Assembly: GCA_012839345.1 (NCBI GenBank)
Contig: DUNN01000011.1
Span: 1-41,905 of the forward strand
Length of the DNA stretch: 41,905 nucleotides
Direction: 5' to 3'
Origin: Clostridiales bacterium
GTDB lineage: Bacteria > Bacillota > Clostridia > Oscillospirales > Acutalibacteraceae
The translations under genes and the position numbers were made by a program. The notes beneath the pieces were generated by a model, which worked only from the letters and a program-made list of their open reading frames with translations, did no database searches and had not been told where the DNA came from. Shown here in pieces: positions 33,177 through 41,778 of this stretch (within the stretch, counting starts at the first letter, position 1; every line of letters starts with the position of its first letter).

Positions 33177-34823
33177 ATGGAAACGATACCATCGCCTAAT
33201 CCTTTACCCAAGCCAATCCCAAAAACCGAACCAAAGCCGAAATCGGCTTCGAAGGCCAAAGCTGAGCCAAAGTCGAAACTCGAGCCTAAGTCCAAATCGG
33301 AGTTAAAGTCGAAATCGGACCCCAAACTCGAGCCGAAGCTGAATCTGTTTTGGCCCAGTGTGATTGTTTCTGCCGTTTTTGTTCTATCGCTGGTCCCGCT
33401 GATTTGGATTGCCCTGTACGACCACCCCAGTACGGGTGATTTTATCTATGGGCTGGAAGCTTCGAAGGCCATTGCAAAGTCCGGCTCCCTTTTCAGCGTG
33501 TTCCCCGCGGCAGCTCAATCGGTTCATACTGCCTTTGCGGGCGGGCAGGGCAATTTCGCCGCAGTCTTTTTCATGTCCCTAACGCCGTCTGCTGTTTCGG
33601 AACAAGCCTATTGGATTACGCCGCTGCTCGCGATTGCGGGCTTCCTACTTGCAAACCTGCTGCTGTTTAAACAGGTTCTAATGAATACCCTGAAAGCCAA
33701 CCTTTGGGCTTATTTTCTGTTCAGCGCTGTTTCTATTGGAATGTCGCTCAACTTTTTGCCATCCCCCGCACAGGGCCTTTATTGGTACAGCGGGACGGTG
33801 CTTTACACGGGATGCTACTCCCTATTTCTGATTGTAGTCAGCCTGGTGCTGCTGTTCTACCGTGCAAAAAAGCTGCCCATGAAAATACTCTGCGGTGTGA
33901 TTGTGGTGGTTGCTTCTGTCCTGTTAGGGGGCGGAAACGGCTCCACAGCGCTGCTGACCATAGTGGTTCTGGCTGCTCTGGCGGTTTTGGGGTTCCTGAA
34001 GAGAACGATTCGCGCAGTTCTGCCTGCGGTGTCGGTTTTTCTTGCTACCGAGGCACTTCTGTTCAGCGTGTTCGCTACCATGCAGACTCCCATCCATCAT
34101 GGGGCTCTGATTGAATTTTCTGCCCTGCCCGGTGCCTTCCTCAATTCCTTGAAAGCGGCGCTGGTTTACCCGTATCAGTGGACAACCCCGCAGGTTGTAC
34201 TTGCGGCTCTTTTCCTCATTTTGCCGATTAGCAGCATTGTGCGGACCTCCAAGTTTTCCTTCCGGCTTCCGCTTCTTGTTCCGGCGGCGAGCTTTGTGGT
34301 GCTGTTTTTGCAGTTCCTGCCTTCCTACTACACCTGGGGAACCGTGGAGGCGCCCGGACTTTTGAATATCGTTTATTTCAGCTATGTTCTTCTTGTGTTG
34401 GTGAATCTGTTCTACTTTACCGGTTGGCTGTTCCGGCAGTTTGCAAAGCCGGAATCGAAGGATGCCGAACAAACGGTGTTCCAGCGCTGGGTCAGCCTGA
34501 GCCAGAAGTATGTGTTCCCGGTGCTGATCGTGTTCGGCGTGCTGTTTTCCCTCAGCTGTGTTGGTTCCAACAATGTGAGAAAGATTACCAGCGCGAGCGC
34601 GGTCATTTCCATCTTGGACGGGGAAGCCGCGCAGTACCATGGCGAGCTTTCTCAGAGACGGACCGTTTACCAAAAGTCACAACAAAAGGACGTAACGGTC
34701 AAACCACTTTCCGCAAAACCCTATGTTTTATATGTTGGCGACCTACAGGCCGATCCAAACGCTCCGGAAAATGTGGCGGTTTCGAAGTATTACGACTTAA
34801 AATCAGTAACCCAAAAGCCGTAA
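33177..34823 (+). CDS. Polytopic membrane protein, DUF6056-like, with Lys/Pro/Ser-rich tail
   Basis: The 548-residue protein has a strongly basic cytoplasmic N-terminal tail (residues 5-57) built from repeats such as PKSKLEPKSKSELKSKSDPK, then about eleven membrane helices. WIALYDHPSTGDFIYG (first outer loop, about 77-92), GLYWYSGTVLY and GGGNGSTALL are the kind of loop motifs seen in DUF6056 proteins, a GT-C-like group often found with cell-surface polysaccharide genes. The end YVLYVGDLQADPN and VSKYYDLKSV also fits that family as I remember it. Function is unknown; membrane glycosyl transfer is a guess. The ATG at 33177 lacks a strong ribosome site. A terminator follows directly. Confidence 0.7.
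   Translation: METIPSPNPLPKPIPKTEPKPKSASKAKAEPKSKLEPKSKSELKSKSDPKLEPKLNLFWPSVIVSAVFVLSLVPLIWIALYDHPSTGDFIYGLEASKAIAKSGSLFSVFPAAAQSVHTAFAGGQGNFAAVFFMSLTPSAVSEQAYWITPLLAIAGFLLANLLLFKQVLMNTLKANLWAYFLFSAVSIGMSLNFLPSPAQGLYWYSGTVLYTGCYSLFLIVVSLVLLFYRAKKLPMKILCGVIVVVASVLLGGGNGSTALLTIVVLAALAVLGFLKRTIRAVLPAVSVFLATEALLFSVFATMQTPIHHGALIEFSALPGAFLNSLKAALVYPYQWTTPQVVLAALFLILPISSIVRTSKFSFRLPLLVPAASFVVLFLQFLPSYYTWGTVEAPGLLNIVYFSYVLLVLVNLFYFTGWLFRQFAKPESKDAEQTVFQRWVSLSQKYVFPVLIVFGVLFSLSCVGSNNVRKITSASAVISILDGEAAQYHGELSQRRTVYQKSQQKDVTVKPLSAKPYVLYVGDLQADPNAPENVAVSKYYDLKSVTQKP
33204..33346 (+). repeat. Degenerate 12-24 bp coding repeats (Lys/Pro/Ser tail)
   Basis: Variants of CCAAAGTCGAAA, CCTAAGTCCAAA and AAAGTCGAAATCGG recur about eight times and encode the Lys-Ser/Pro-rich tail. 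Units differ in sequence and length, so they look like an older expanded tract rather than a fresh array. Slippage here could change tail length between strains. Confidence 0.6.
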
Positions 34824-34831
34824 AAGCGTAA

Positions 34832-34865
34832 AAAATGCCGTCCCGCACAAGCGGGGCGGCATTTT
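34832..34865 (+). terminator. Terminator after the DUF6056-like gene
   Basis: AAAATGCCGTCCCGC pairs with GCGGGGCGGCATTTT (one G-T pair) around an ACAA loop, followed by ATTT. It is symmetrical and can act in both directions. Confidence 0.9.
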
Positions 34866-34901
34866 ATTTACAGTTTTGATACTGTTTTTTTAACTGCTAT
34901 A

Positions 34902-34910
34902 TGCTATAAT
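34902..34910 (+). promoter_or_regulatory. Extended -10 promoter of the lipoprotein-two-component operon
   Basis: TGC-TATAAT at 34902-34910 is an extended -10 box; the -35 region (TGTTTT at 17 bases) is poor. It lies about 140 bases before the lipoprotein start. A G/C-rich stem (CCGC...GCGG) lies in the leader at about 34930-34955. Confidence 0.55.
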
Positions 34911-35046
34911 AAATAATCATGCCGGAGGGCTGCCGCTCCCGTAAACCCGCGGCGGCCCTGTGAATTTCAGAAGGAAGAACGGCCAATCATTTTTAATAAA
35001 GTTCAGGATTTATGATTTTGCCTTGGAATGGAAAGGGAGAAATGCC

Positions 35047-36387
35047 TTGAATCTGAAACTGACCGCTGTTGTTCTTGCGCTTTCGCTGCTCCTTTCCGGG
35101 TGCTCGTTTGCGGGCCTGGACGCGGAAACCTTGATGCGCCCGCCCAAGCCCACCGGGGAAAAGGCAGGCATCCATGCGCTGCTGGAAAGCAAGGCCGGCG
35201 AAAAGATTACGCTGAAATATCCCAGCAGCGGCGACTACCGCTCCGCCATTATTACCCACGATATCTGCGGGGATAAAAAAGACGAAGCCATGGCGATTTA
35301 CCAGAAAGGCGACGAGTCCACCGGAACCAACCTGATGTTCATGATGAAGCAGGACGGCCAGTGGACGGGAGTCGGCTTTTTCAACAACCCTGCGGCACAG
35401 GTGGATAAGGTCTGCTTCGGTGACCTGAACGGCGACGGAAAAGACGACGTGGTGGTCGGCTGGGGCAGCAGCCTGAACAGCACCAGCACGATCTGTGTAT
35501 ATTATTATAAAAATGGAAAAATGAACGAGCTGAAGCTGAATCAGCCCTATACGGAGATGACCGTGATGGATTTCGACGGGGATGGCTGCGATGAAATCTT
35601 TACCGCCAATGTCAGCTCCGGGGACGACCCTGCCCTTGCACGGCTGTATTCCGTCCGGAAAAATACGGCGGAGATTATCGGTTCCTGCCGGATGGACAGC
35701 GGGGTAAGCAAATATGCCTCTATGCAGTCGGGCCTGATTAACGAAAAGCAGAACGGCGTTGTGTTGGACGGCTTTAAAAATGCCACGACCCTGGTTACAG
35801 AGCTTTTGTACTGGGACAAAACGTCAAAAACGCTGTGCTCCCCGTTTTATGATGGAAAGACGAAAAGCGCCAATACGGCGCAGCGCAGCACTTCGGTAGT
35901 GTCCAAAGATATTAACGGGGATAAAATTATTGAAGTGCCCCTGGTCAGCCTGATGCCCGGTTATACCGGATCTTCAGCGGACGATGCGGCTTATATGACC
36001 AACTGGAACCGCTACGACACCAAGACCAACACGTTTGTGCGCGTTATGAGCATGGTGGTGAATTATTCCGACGGCTATTGGTTCCTAATCCCCGACGTGT
36101 GGCAGGGGAAAATTACGACGAAAACCGACACCGCAACCCGGACGATCACATTTTATGAATGGTCGCCCGCAAAGAAGAACCCGGTCGGGGTAACCGGCGC
36201 GCCGCTGCTGAAAATTCAGGTTTTCTCTCAGGCGGAATGGGAGAAAGGTATGGGCACATCCGGCTTTTTCAAGCTTCTTGACAACAACAATCTTGTTTTT
36301 GCGGCAAGCTGCCCGTCCCCGGGCCGGCCGCTTTCGTTGAGTACGGAGGACGTAAAGGCCAGCTTTCAACTGATTAATTCGGATTAG
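35047..36387 (+). CDS. Lipoprotein with FG-GAP/VCBS-like repeats
   Basis: The 446-residue protein starts with a lipoprotein signal: a short basic start, a hydrophobic stretch and the lipobox LSGC (residues about 16-19). The mature part has Asp/Gly-rich loops typical of FG-GAP/VCBS beta-propeller blades: FGDLNGDGKDDVVVGWG (about 121-137) and MDFDGDGCDEIFTANV (about 174-189), with KDINGDKIIEVPLV near 290. Such loops usually bind calcium. TTG 35047 is chosen because GGGAG lies seven bases before it and the signal then fits; the open frame extends 29 codons further. It lies 35 bp before the response regulator, so it may act as an outer sensor or target of that system (inference). Confidence 0.8.
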   Translation: MNLKLTAVVLALSLLLSGCSFAGLDAETLMRPPKPTGEKAGIHALLESKAGEKITLKYPSSGDYRSAIITHDICGDKKDEAMAIYQKGDESTGTNLMFMMKQDGQWTGVGFFNNPAAQVDKVCFGDLNGDGKDDVVVGWGSSLNSTSTICVYYYKNGKMNELKLNQPYTEMTVMDFDGDGCDEIFTANVSSGDDPALARLYSVRKNTAEIIGSCRMDSGVSKYASMQSGLINEKQNGVVLDGFKNATTLVTELLYWDKTSKTLCSPFYDGKTKSANTAQRSTSVVSKDINGDKIIEVPLVSLMPGYTGSSADDAAYMTNWNRYDTKTNTFVRVMSMVVNYSDGYWFLIPDVWQGKITTKTDTATRTITFYEWSPAKKNPVGVTGAPLLKIQVFSQAEWEKGMGTSGFFKLLDNNNLVFAASCPSPGRPLSLSTEDVKASFQLINSD

Positions 36388-36422
36388 GCGCTGCGCCAAG
36401 ACCGGAACGGAGGAATAAATCG

Positions 36423-37127
36423 ATGAAAAGAATACTGGTGGCGGAGGATGAACAGGCAATCCGCGAATTTGTAGTCATCAATCTAAAACGAGCCGGATAC
36501 GACTGTCTTGAGGCGGCCAACGGCGACGAGGCCATGCAGATTTATAATCGGGAGCAGGGCAATATTGACGTTGCCGTGCTGGATATTATGATGCCCGGGC
36601 AGATGGATGGTCTGGCGGTATGCAAGGAGCTGCGTGCCAAAAGCGGTTCCATCGGCATTATTCTTCTTACGGCTAAAACGCAGGAGATGGATAAGGTAAG
36701 CGGGCTGATGATGGGCGCAGACGACTATGTGACAAAACCGTTCAGCCCCAGCGAATTGGTGGCCCGCGTAGATGCTGTTTACCGGCGCGTTGCGCTGGAA
36801 CAGATGCGCAATGAAAACAATTTCAAGGAAGAGATTGTATCCGGCGACTTTTCGCTGAACCTGCGCAACCGTACGCTGATGAAGAAGGGCGTTCCGGTGG
36901 AACTGACGCAGGTGGAATTTCAGATTATGGAGTATTTCTTTTCCAACCCGAAAACGGCGTTGGACCGCACCGATATTTTAAAGCATGTGTGGGGCGACGC
37001 GTATTTCGGGGAAGAAAAAATTGTGGACGTCAATATCCGCAGACTGCGGATGAAAATTGAGGAAGAACCTTCCAACCCGCAGCACATCATTACGGTCTGG
37101 GGGCTGGGCTATAAATGGGAGGCATAA
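36423..37127 (+). CDS. OmpR/PhoB-family response regulator
   Basis: The 234-residue protein has a receiver domain (1-118) and a winged-helix DNA-binding domain (about 135-232). The acidic pocket is E8 and D9, the phosphorylation site is D54 (VAVLDIMMPG), the switch Thr is T83 and the conserved Lys is K105 (YVTKPFSPSEL). The wing region GEEKIVDVNIRRLRMKIEEEP and the end VWGLGYKWEA are typical. GGAGG lies eight bases before ATG 36423. The kinase follows after 57 bp, making a normal cognate pair. Targets are not predictable, though the lipoprotein in front is a natural candidate. Confidence 0.95.
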   Translation: MKRILVAEDEQAIREFVVINLKRAGYDCLEAANGDEAMQIYNREQGNIDVAVLDIMMPGQMDGLAVCKELRAKSGSIGIILLTAKTQEMDKVSGLMMGADDYVTKPFSPSELVARVDAVYRRVALEQMRNENNFKEEIVSGDFSLNLRNRTLMKKGVPVELTQVEFQIMEYFFSNPKTALDRTDILKHVWGDAYFGEEKIVDVNIRRLRMKIEEEPSNPQHIITVWGLGYKWEA

Positions 37128-37184
37128 AGCGGGCAAGGCATTGACCGCTGCTTAAGCCGGCAATCTTTTTGGAGGGGTGAGCAG

Positions 37185-38654
37185 ATGAAGGCAACAGGAA
37201 TTATCAAGCGATGGCTGCTGAACAGCCTCGGCGTCATCCTGCTGATTTTAGTGATGCTTGTCCTGACGCTTTCGCTGGTCATTCAAAGCTATGTGTATAA
37301 CGGCATTCAGCAGGCCATTAACGGCCGCTCGGGCGAGCTGACCAATGTGTTTGCCGATTACGGCAGAAAATCCGCCAAGGAATTCAGCACGGCCGCGCGA
37401 AACTATGTGGAAAACTTTCCGAATAAGGAAAGTATGGAGCTGATGGTTTACAATTCCAACGGGAAAATCATTATTACATCGGTCGGGTTTGACCCGGACC
37501 AGACGCAGCCAATGCCGGACTACAAAGCCGCGCTCAAAAGCGCGGACGGTTATGGCACCTGGACGGGCAAGCTGACCAGCGGGGAAAAGGTGATGGCGGT
37601 TACCCGTGTGATGCGCAACGATTACGGCAGTTTTGTCGGGGCCATCCGCTATGTGGTTTCGCTGGAGGAAGCCGACCGCCAGGTGTTTCTGATTGTCGGT
37701 ATGCTGATTCTGGCCGGGCTTCTGGTTATCCTTTTTGTCATCATTTCCAGTTATTACTTTATGAATTCCATTATTTCGCCGATTAAGGAAATCGGCGCGA
37801 CCGCTAAGCGCATTGTGCAGGGTGACTTTAATGTGCGCATTCGCAAGCAGAACGACGACGAAATTGGCCGCCTGTGCGACACGATTAATGAAATGGCGGA
37901 CGAACTGGGCATGGCGGAAAAAATGAAGAACGATTTTATCTCCTCCGTTTCGCACGAACTGCGCACACCGCTTACAGCAATTAAGGGCTGGGCAGAAACC
38001 ATGCAGGGCGGCGACATTGACCGCCAGACGCAGGAGCGGGGCATGTCCATCATCATCCATGAATCGGAGCGCCTTTCCGGCATTGTGGAGGAACTGCTCG
38101 ACTTTTCCCGCATGCAGAGCGGCCGCATGACGCTTACCATGGATAAAATCGATATCCTCGCCGAACTGGGCGAGGCGGTTTACATGTTCAGTGAGCGGGC
38201 GAAAAACGAACATAAATTTCTGCTTTACGAAGAACCGGAAATTTTGTCGCCGGTTCTGGGCGATATCAATCGGTTAAGGCAGGTTTTTATTAATATTATT
38301 GACAACGCCCTAAAATATACCAGCGAGGGCGGCACCATCAGTGTGACCGCATCCGAATCGGACGGCATGATCCGTGTGGTCATCAGCGACAACGGCTGCG
38401 GAATCCCGGCGGAGCACCTGCCGAATGTAAAAAAGAAGTTCTACAAGGCAAATCAGACTATCCGCGGTTCCGGCATTGGGCTTGCCCTTGCGGATGAAAT
38501 CATGGCGCTTCATTCCGGCAGTCTGGAAATTGAAAGCCACGAGGGTGTGGGCACCGCGGTGACGATTGCCATTCCGACCCTGAAACAGCTCGAAACCAAA
38601 TTTACCGAAAACGAGGAAATGAAAGAAGAAAGGAATACCGAATTCAATGGCTAG
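37185..38654 (+). CDS. Sensor histidine kinase of the OmpR-type pair
   Basis: The 489-residue kinase has a first membrane helix (about 12-35), an extracellular sensor domain (about 36-165, Cache/PAS-like in length), a second membrane helix (about 167-190) and a HAMP linker (about 192-245). A HisKA domain follows with H257 in SSVSHELRTPLTA, then a HATPase domain with N box NIIDNALKYT, G1 box ISDNGCGIP and G2 box GSGIGLAL. GGAGGGGTG lies a few bases before ATG 37185. The last eight bases overlap the start of the YqhQ gene, so the two are translationally coupled. The ligand is unknown. Confidence 0.95.
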   Translation: MKATGIIKRWLLNSLGVILLILVMLVLTLSLVIQSYVYNGIQQAINGRSGELTNVFADYGRKSAKEFSTAARNYVENFPNKESMELMVYNSNGKIIITSVGFDPDQTQPMPDYKAALKSADGYGTWTGKLTSGEKVMAVTRVMRNDYGSFVGAIRYVVSLEEADRQVFLIVGMLILAGLLVILFVIISSYYFMNSIISPIKEIGATAKRIVQGDFNVRIRKQNDDEIGRLCDTINEMADELGMAEKMKNDFISSVSHELRTPLTAIKGWAETMQGGDIDRQTQERGMSIIIHESERLSGIVEELLDFSRMQSGRMTLTMDKIDILAELGEAVYMFSERAKNEHKFLLYEEPEILSPVLGDINRLRQVFINIIDNALKYTSEGGTISVTASESDGMIRVVISDNGCGIPAEHLPNVKKKFYKANQTIRGSGIGLALADEIMALHSGSLEIESHEGVGTAVTIAIPTLKQLETKFTENEEMKEERNTEFNG

Positions 38655-39600
38655 AGAACAAACTAAATGCATCACCTCCATCGGCGGGCAGGCTCTTGTG
38701 GAGGGCATTATGATGCGCGGCCCGAAAAAAACCGAGGTCGCTGTGCGCCAGAGCGACGGAACAATTTCCCTGCAGCAAATGGAAACCCAGCCGCTCGGCG
38801 CAAAATATCCGTTTTTGAAATGGCCGTTTTTGCGCGGCATTGCGGCTCTGGTGGATTCGCTGGGGGCCGGGTATAAGGCGCTTGCCTACTCCGTGGAAAA
38901 ATCCGGTTTGGAGGAGGACGAAGAGCCTTCGAAATTTGACCGGTGGGTCCAGGAGAAGTTCGGCGATAAAATGATGGGCGCAATTATGACGGCCTCCACT
39001 ATACTGGGGGTTCTGCTGGCCATTGTACTGTTTTTCGCACTGCCAACCGTTCTTTTTAACCTGGTACGCGACTATATTTCCGGGCCGGCGATCAACGTGT
39101 GGCGTTCACCGGTGGAAGGAATTATGCGGATTCTGATTTTCCTGATTTACATCATTCTGGTATCCCGTATGCCGGAAATCCACCGTTTGTTTGAATACCA
39201 CGGCGCGGAACATAAGACTATTTTCTGCTATGAAAACAATGAGGAGCTTACGGTGGAGAATGTGCGCCGCCACAGCCGCTTTCATCCCCGCTGCGGCACC
39301 AGCTTTATCGTTATTATGCTGATTTTGGGCATTTTGATCGGCTTTTTTATCCCGTTTTCCAACCCGGTTCTGCGCACGGTGGTGAAGCTGCTGTGCATTC
39401 CGATCGTTGTTGGGCTTGGCTACGAGATGATTCGGTTCTGCGGCCGGAACGACAACTGGCTGACGCACATTGTTTCCGCCCCCGGCATGTGGGTGCAGCA
39501 TATTACAACCAAAGAACCGGACGACAGCATGATTGAAGTCGCCATTGCGGCGATGCAGGAGGTCATTCCGGAAAACGGAGAGGATAAGATTGTTCTGTGA
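38647..39600 (+). CDS. yqhQ: DUF1385 membrane protein YqhQ
   Basis: The 317-residue protein belongs to the DUF1385 (YqhQ) family. It opens with the family block IGGQALVEGIMMRGP (12-26). It has about four membrane helices (about 112-140, 152-172, 217-240, 245-265) and the conserved loops FEYHGAEHKTIFCYE (about 182-196) and HSRFHPRCGTSF (about 208-219), which look like a metal-binding or catalytic site. Its function is not established. In many Clostridia it precedes prmC, as here. AAAGAAGGA lies upstream of ATG 38647, inside the kinase gene. It overlaps prmC by four bases. Confidence 0.9.
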   Translation: MAREQTKCITSIGGQALVEGIMMRGPKKTEVAVRQSDGTISLQQMETQPLGAKYPFLKWPFLRGIAALVDSLGAGYKALAYSVEKSGLEEDEEPSKFDRWVQEKFGDKMMGAIMTASTILGVLLAIVLFFALPTVLFNLVRDYISGPAINVWRSPVEGIMRILIFLIYIILVSRMPEIHRLFEYHGAEHKTIFCYENNEELTVENVRRHSRFHPRCGTSFIVIMLILGILIGFFIPFSNPVLRTVVKLLCIPIVVGLGYEMIRFCGRNDNWLTHIVSAPGMWVQHITTKEPDDSMIEVAIAAMQEVIPENGEDKIVL

Positions 39601-40484
39601 GTGTTTGTAAAACAGAGTCCGGCGCAGCAACGCTGGGGCAGGTTTACCGGAAGGGCCGCCGCGCGCTTTCCCAGGCGGGAGTCGACAGCCCCGGGTTTGA
39701 CGCGGACTGCCTGTTCCAAAAGGCGTTCGGTCTGGACCGCCAGAACCGCATCCTTCGGGATGACCAGCCCGCCGAACCGGAAAAAACGGAACAGTATTTG
39801 TGCGATATCCGCGCGCGGGCAGAGGGCACCCCGCTGCAGTACCTGCTGGGGAAATGGCCGTTTCTGGATCTGGAACTTCGTGTGGGCGAAGGTGTGCTGA
39901 TTCCCCGCGAGGAAACCGAGCTTTTGGTTCGCACCGCAGCGGAACTGCTTCAGCGCGTTGCTGCTCCCCGCATCATCGACCTCTGTTCCGGAACGGGGGC
40001 GGTGGCGCTCGGCCTTTCTACGCTTTTGCCCAGTGCGAAAATTACCGCCGCGGAGCTTTATTCCGGGGCGTATTCTTATTTGACGCGCAACGTGGCGGAA
40101 ACCGGCCTTTCCCATGTGGAGCCCGTGCAGCTTGATGTGCTGGCTCCGGAAAGCGCGCAGTGTTATTCTGAATGGGACGGCATCGTTTCCAACCCGCCTT
40201 ATGTGCGCACGGACGAGCTCCCAACCCTTCAGCGCGAGGTGCGCAGGGAGCCGGTCACAGCGCTGGAGGGTGGAGCGGACGGTCTGCTGTTTTACCGTGC
40301 CATTGCGCAAAACTGGCTGCCCCGGCTGAAACCGGGCGGCGTCGTTGCGGTGGAAATCGGAGAGCAGCAGGCGCAGGAGGTATCTGCCCTGTTCCGCACA
40401 CAGGGCATTACACAGATTCGCGTGCACCGGGATTTCAACGGGCTGGAGCGGGTTGTCTGTGGAATCAAAGGAGAAAAATGTTAA
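39597..40484 (+). CDS. prmC: Peptide chain release factor N5-glutamine methyltransferase
   Basis: PrmC (HemK) methylates the Gln of the GGQ motif in release factors RF1 and RF2 with S-adenosylmethionine. The 295-residue protein has an N-terminal helical domain (about 1-80), the linker GVLIPREETELLV (about 99-111), the SAM motif IDLCSGTGAVALGL (about 125-138) and the catalytic NPPYVRTDE (about 197-205). GTG at 39597 overlaps the yqhQ stop by four bases and has GGAGAGG about 13 bases upstream, so translation is probably by re-initiation. The usual downstream partner prfA is absent; recA follows. The stop codon lies at the edge of the LexA box. Confidence 0.93.
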   Translation: MSVCKTESGAATLGQVYRKGRRALSQAGVDSPGFDADCLFQKAFGLDRQNRILRDDQPAEPEKTEQYLCDIRARAEGTPLQYLLGKWPFLDLELRVGEGVLIPREETELLVRTAAELLQRVAAPRIIDLCSGTGAVALGLSTLLPSAKITAAELYSGAYSYLTRNVAETGLSHVEPVQLDVLAPESAQCYSEWDGIVSNPPYVRTDELPTLQREVRREPVTALEGGADGLLFYRAIAQNWLPRLKPGGVVAVEIGEQQAQEVSALFRTQGITQIRVHRDFNGLERVVCGIKGEKC

Positions 40485-40495
40485 ACATTTGTTCG
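40482..40495. promoter_or_regulatory. LexA (SOS) box upstream of recA
   Basis: The site TAAACATTTGTTCG matches the Gram-positive LexA box (CGAACATATGTTCG) at 11 of 14 positions, with the GTTCG half perfect. It begins on the prmC stop codon and ends 19 bases before the recA -35 box. DNA damage should relieve LexA repression of recA and recX. Confidence 0.75.
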
Positions 40496-40514
40496 AAATT
40501 CTTGCCGGATTCTA

Positions 40515-40543
40515 TTGATTTTATCCCCAAAATCGGATATAAT
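40515..40543 (+). promoter_or_regulatory. Sigma-A promoter of recA
   Basis: TTGATT (40515-40520) and TATAAT (40538-40543) are exactly 17 bases apart. The start point should be near 40550, giving a leader of about 100 bases. Confidence 0.8.
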
Positions 40544-40651
40544 TTTGAAATGAAATCAATTTGACACGCCTGCGGCAACGGGAGAAAACCGGAAGGGCGC
40601 TTCGGCAACGAAGGGCTCAAAACCGGGATCTGTGAAAGGATGGTTATCGAT

Positions 40652-41776
40652 ATGGCGACGACGGAGAAAACGGATAAGAGAGCAGCTCTGGAAACGGCGC
40701 TTGCACAAATAGAAAAGCAGTTCGGCAAGGGCGCGGTGATGCGCCTGGGCCAGAACGAGGCAATGCACGTGGAAGCGATTCCGACCGGTTCGCTTTCGCT
40801 GGATCTGGCGCTGGGTATCGGCGGGCTTCCCCGCGGCCGTATCGTGGAAATTTACGGGCCGGAAAGTTCCGGTAAAACAACACTGGCGCTGCATTGCATT
40901 GCGCAGGGGCAGAAAAACGGCGGCAACGCGGCGTTCATCGACGTCGAACACGCGCTGGACCCGGTGTATGCCCGCGCACTTGGCGTAGATGTGGATTCCC
41001 TGTTGGTTTCCCAGCCGGACACTGGTGAACAGGCGCTTGAAATTACGGAGGCACTCGTGCGTTCCGGTGCAATCGACGTCATCGTCATCGACTCCGTTGC
41101 GGCGCTGGTTCCCCGCGCGGAAATTGAAGGCGAAATGGGCGACAGCCATGTGGGCCTTCAGGCACGCCTAATGAGCCAGGCGCTCCGCAAACTGGCGGGT
41201 GCCATTTCCAAATCCAACTGTGTTGCCATTTTTATCAACCAGCTGCGTGAAAAAGTGGGCGTTATGTACGGCAGCCCCGAAGTAACCCCCGGCGGGCGTG
41301 CACTGAAGTTTTACGCTTCCGTCCGCATTGACATTCGAAAGATTGAAACCCTGAAGAACGGGACGGAACAAATCGGTTCGCGTACCCGTGCAAAAGTGGT
41401 AAAGAATAAAATTGCCCCGCCGTTCCGTGAAGCCGAATTTGACGTAATGTACGGCAGGGGAATTTCCCGTACGGGCGAGCTGCTGGACCTTGCCGTTAAG
41501 CTGGACATTATTCAGAAGAGCGGCGCGTGGTTCTCGTACAAGGAAAACCGCCTTGGGCAGGGCCGCGACAACGTGAAAACTTTCCTCGAGGAAAACACAG
41601 AAATAGCGAATGAGATTGAGCAGCAGGTCCGGGACAATATTGCGAAGCTTTACGCCAAGAACACGCCTGCTCCGGCCTCGGTGGCCAAACCAGTAGCGGT
41701 GGAAGCGCCCGCGGCGGCAAAGCCGGCTTCTTCCCGCGCGAAAAATGTCAACATCGACGTTGACGCGGATGACTGA
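40652..41776 (+). CDS. recA: Recombinase RecA
   Basis: RecA forms filaments on single-stranded DNA, drives strand exchange and triggers LexA self-cleavage. The 374-residue protein has Walker A GPESSGKT (69-76), Walker B region [15 protein letters not shown] (about 140-154), the DNA loop L1 [20 protein letters not shown] in two pieces (about 157-176) and L2 [21 protein letters not shown] in pieces (about 193-213). The C-terminal tail is Ala/Pro/Lys-rich and ends acidic (DVDADD), as is usual. ATG 40652 is taken, with GAAAGGA 11 bases upstream; ATG 40640 directly abuts that site and would add four residues. Confidence 0.98.
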   Translation: MATTEKTDKRAALETALAQIEKQFGKGAVMRLGQNEAMHVEAIPTGSLSLDLALGIGGLPRGRIVEIYGPESSGKTTLALHCIAQGQKNGGNAAFIDVEHALDPVYARALGVDVDSLLVSQPDTGEQALEITEALVRSGAIDVIVIDSVAALVPRAEIEGEMGDSHVGLQARLMSQALRKLAGAISKSNCVAIFINQLREKVGVMYGSPEVTPGGRALKFYASVRIDIRKIETLKNGTEQIGSRTRAKVVKNKIAPPFREAEFDVMYGRGISRTGELLDLAVKLDIIQKSGAWFSYKENRLGQGRDNVKTFLEENTEIANEIEQQVRDNIAKLYAKNTPAPASVAKPVAVEAPAAAKPASSRAKNVNIDVDADD

Positions 41777-41778
41777 GC

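Noticed and set aside
33198..33346. Short repeats considered as a CRISPR array or DNA minisatellite
   Set aside because: The units are in frame, unequal and without spacers; they encode a Lys/Pro/Ser tail of a membrane protein.
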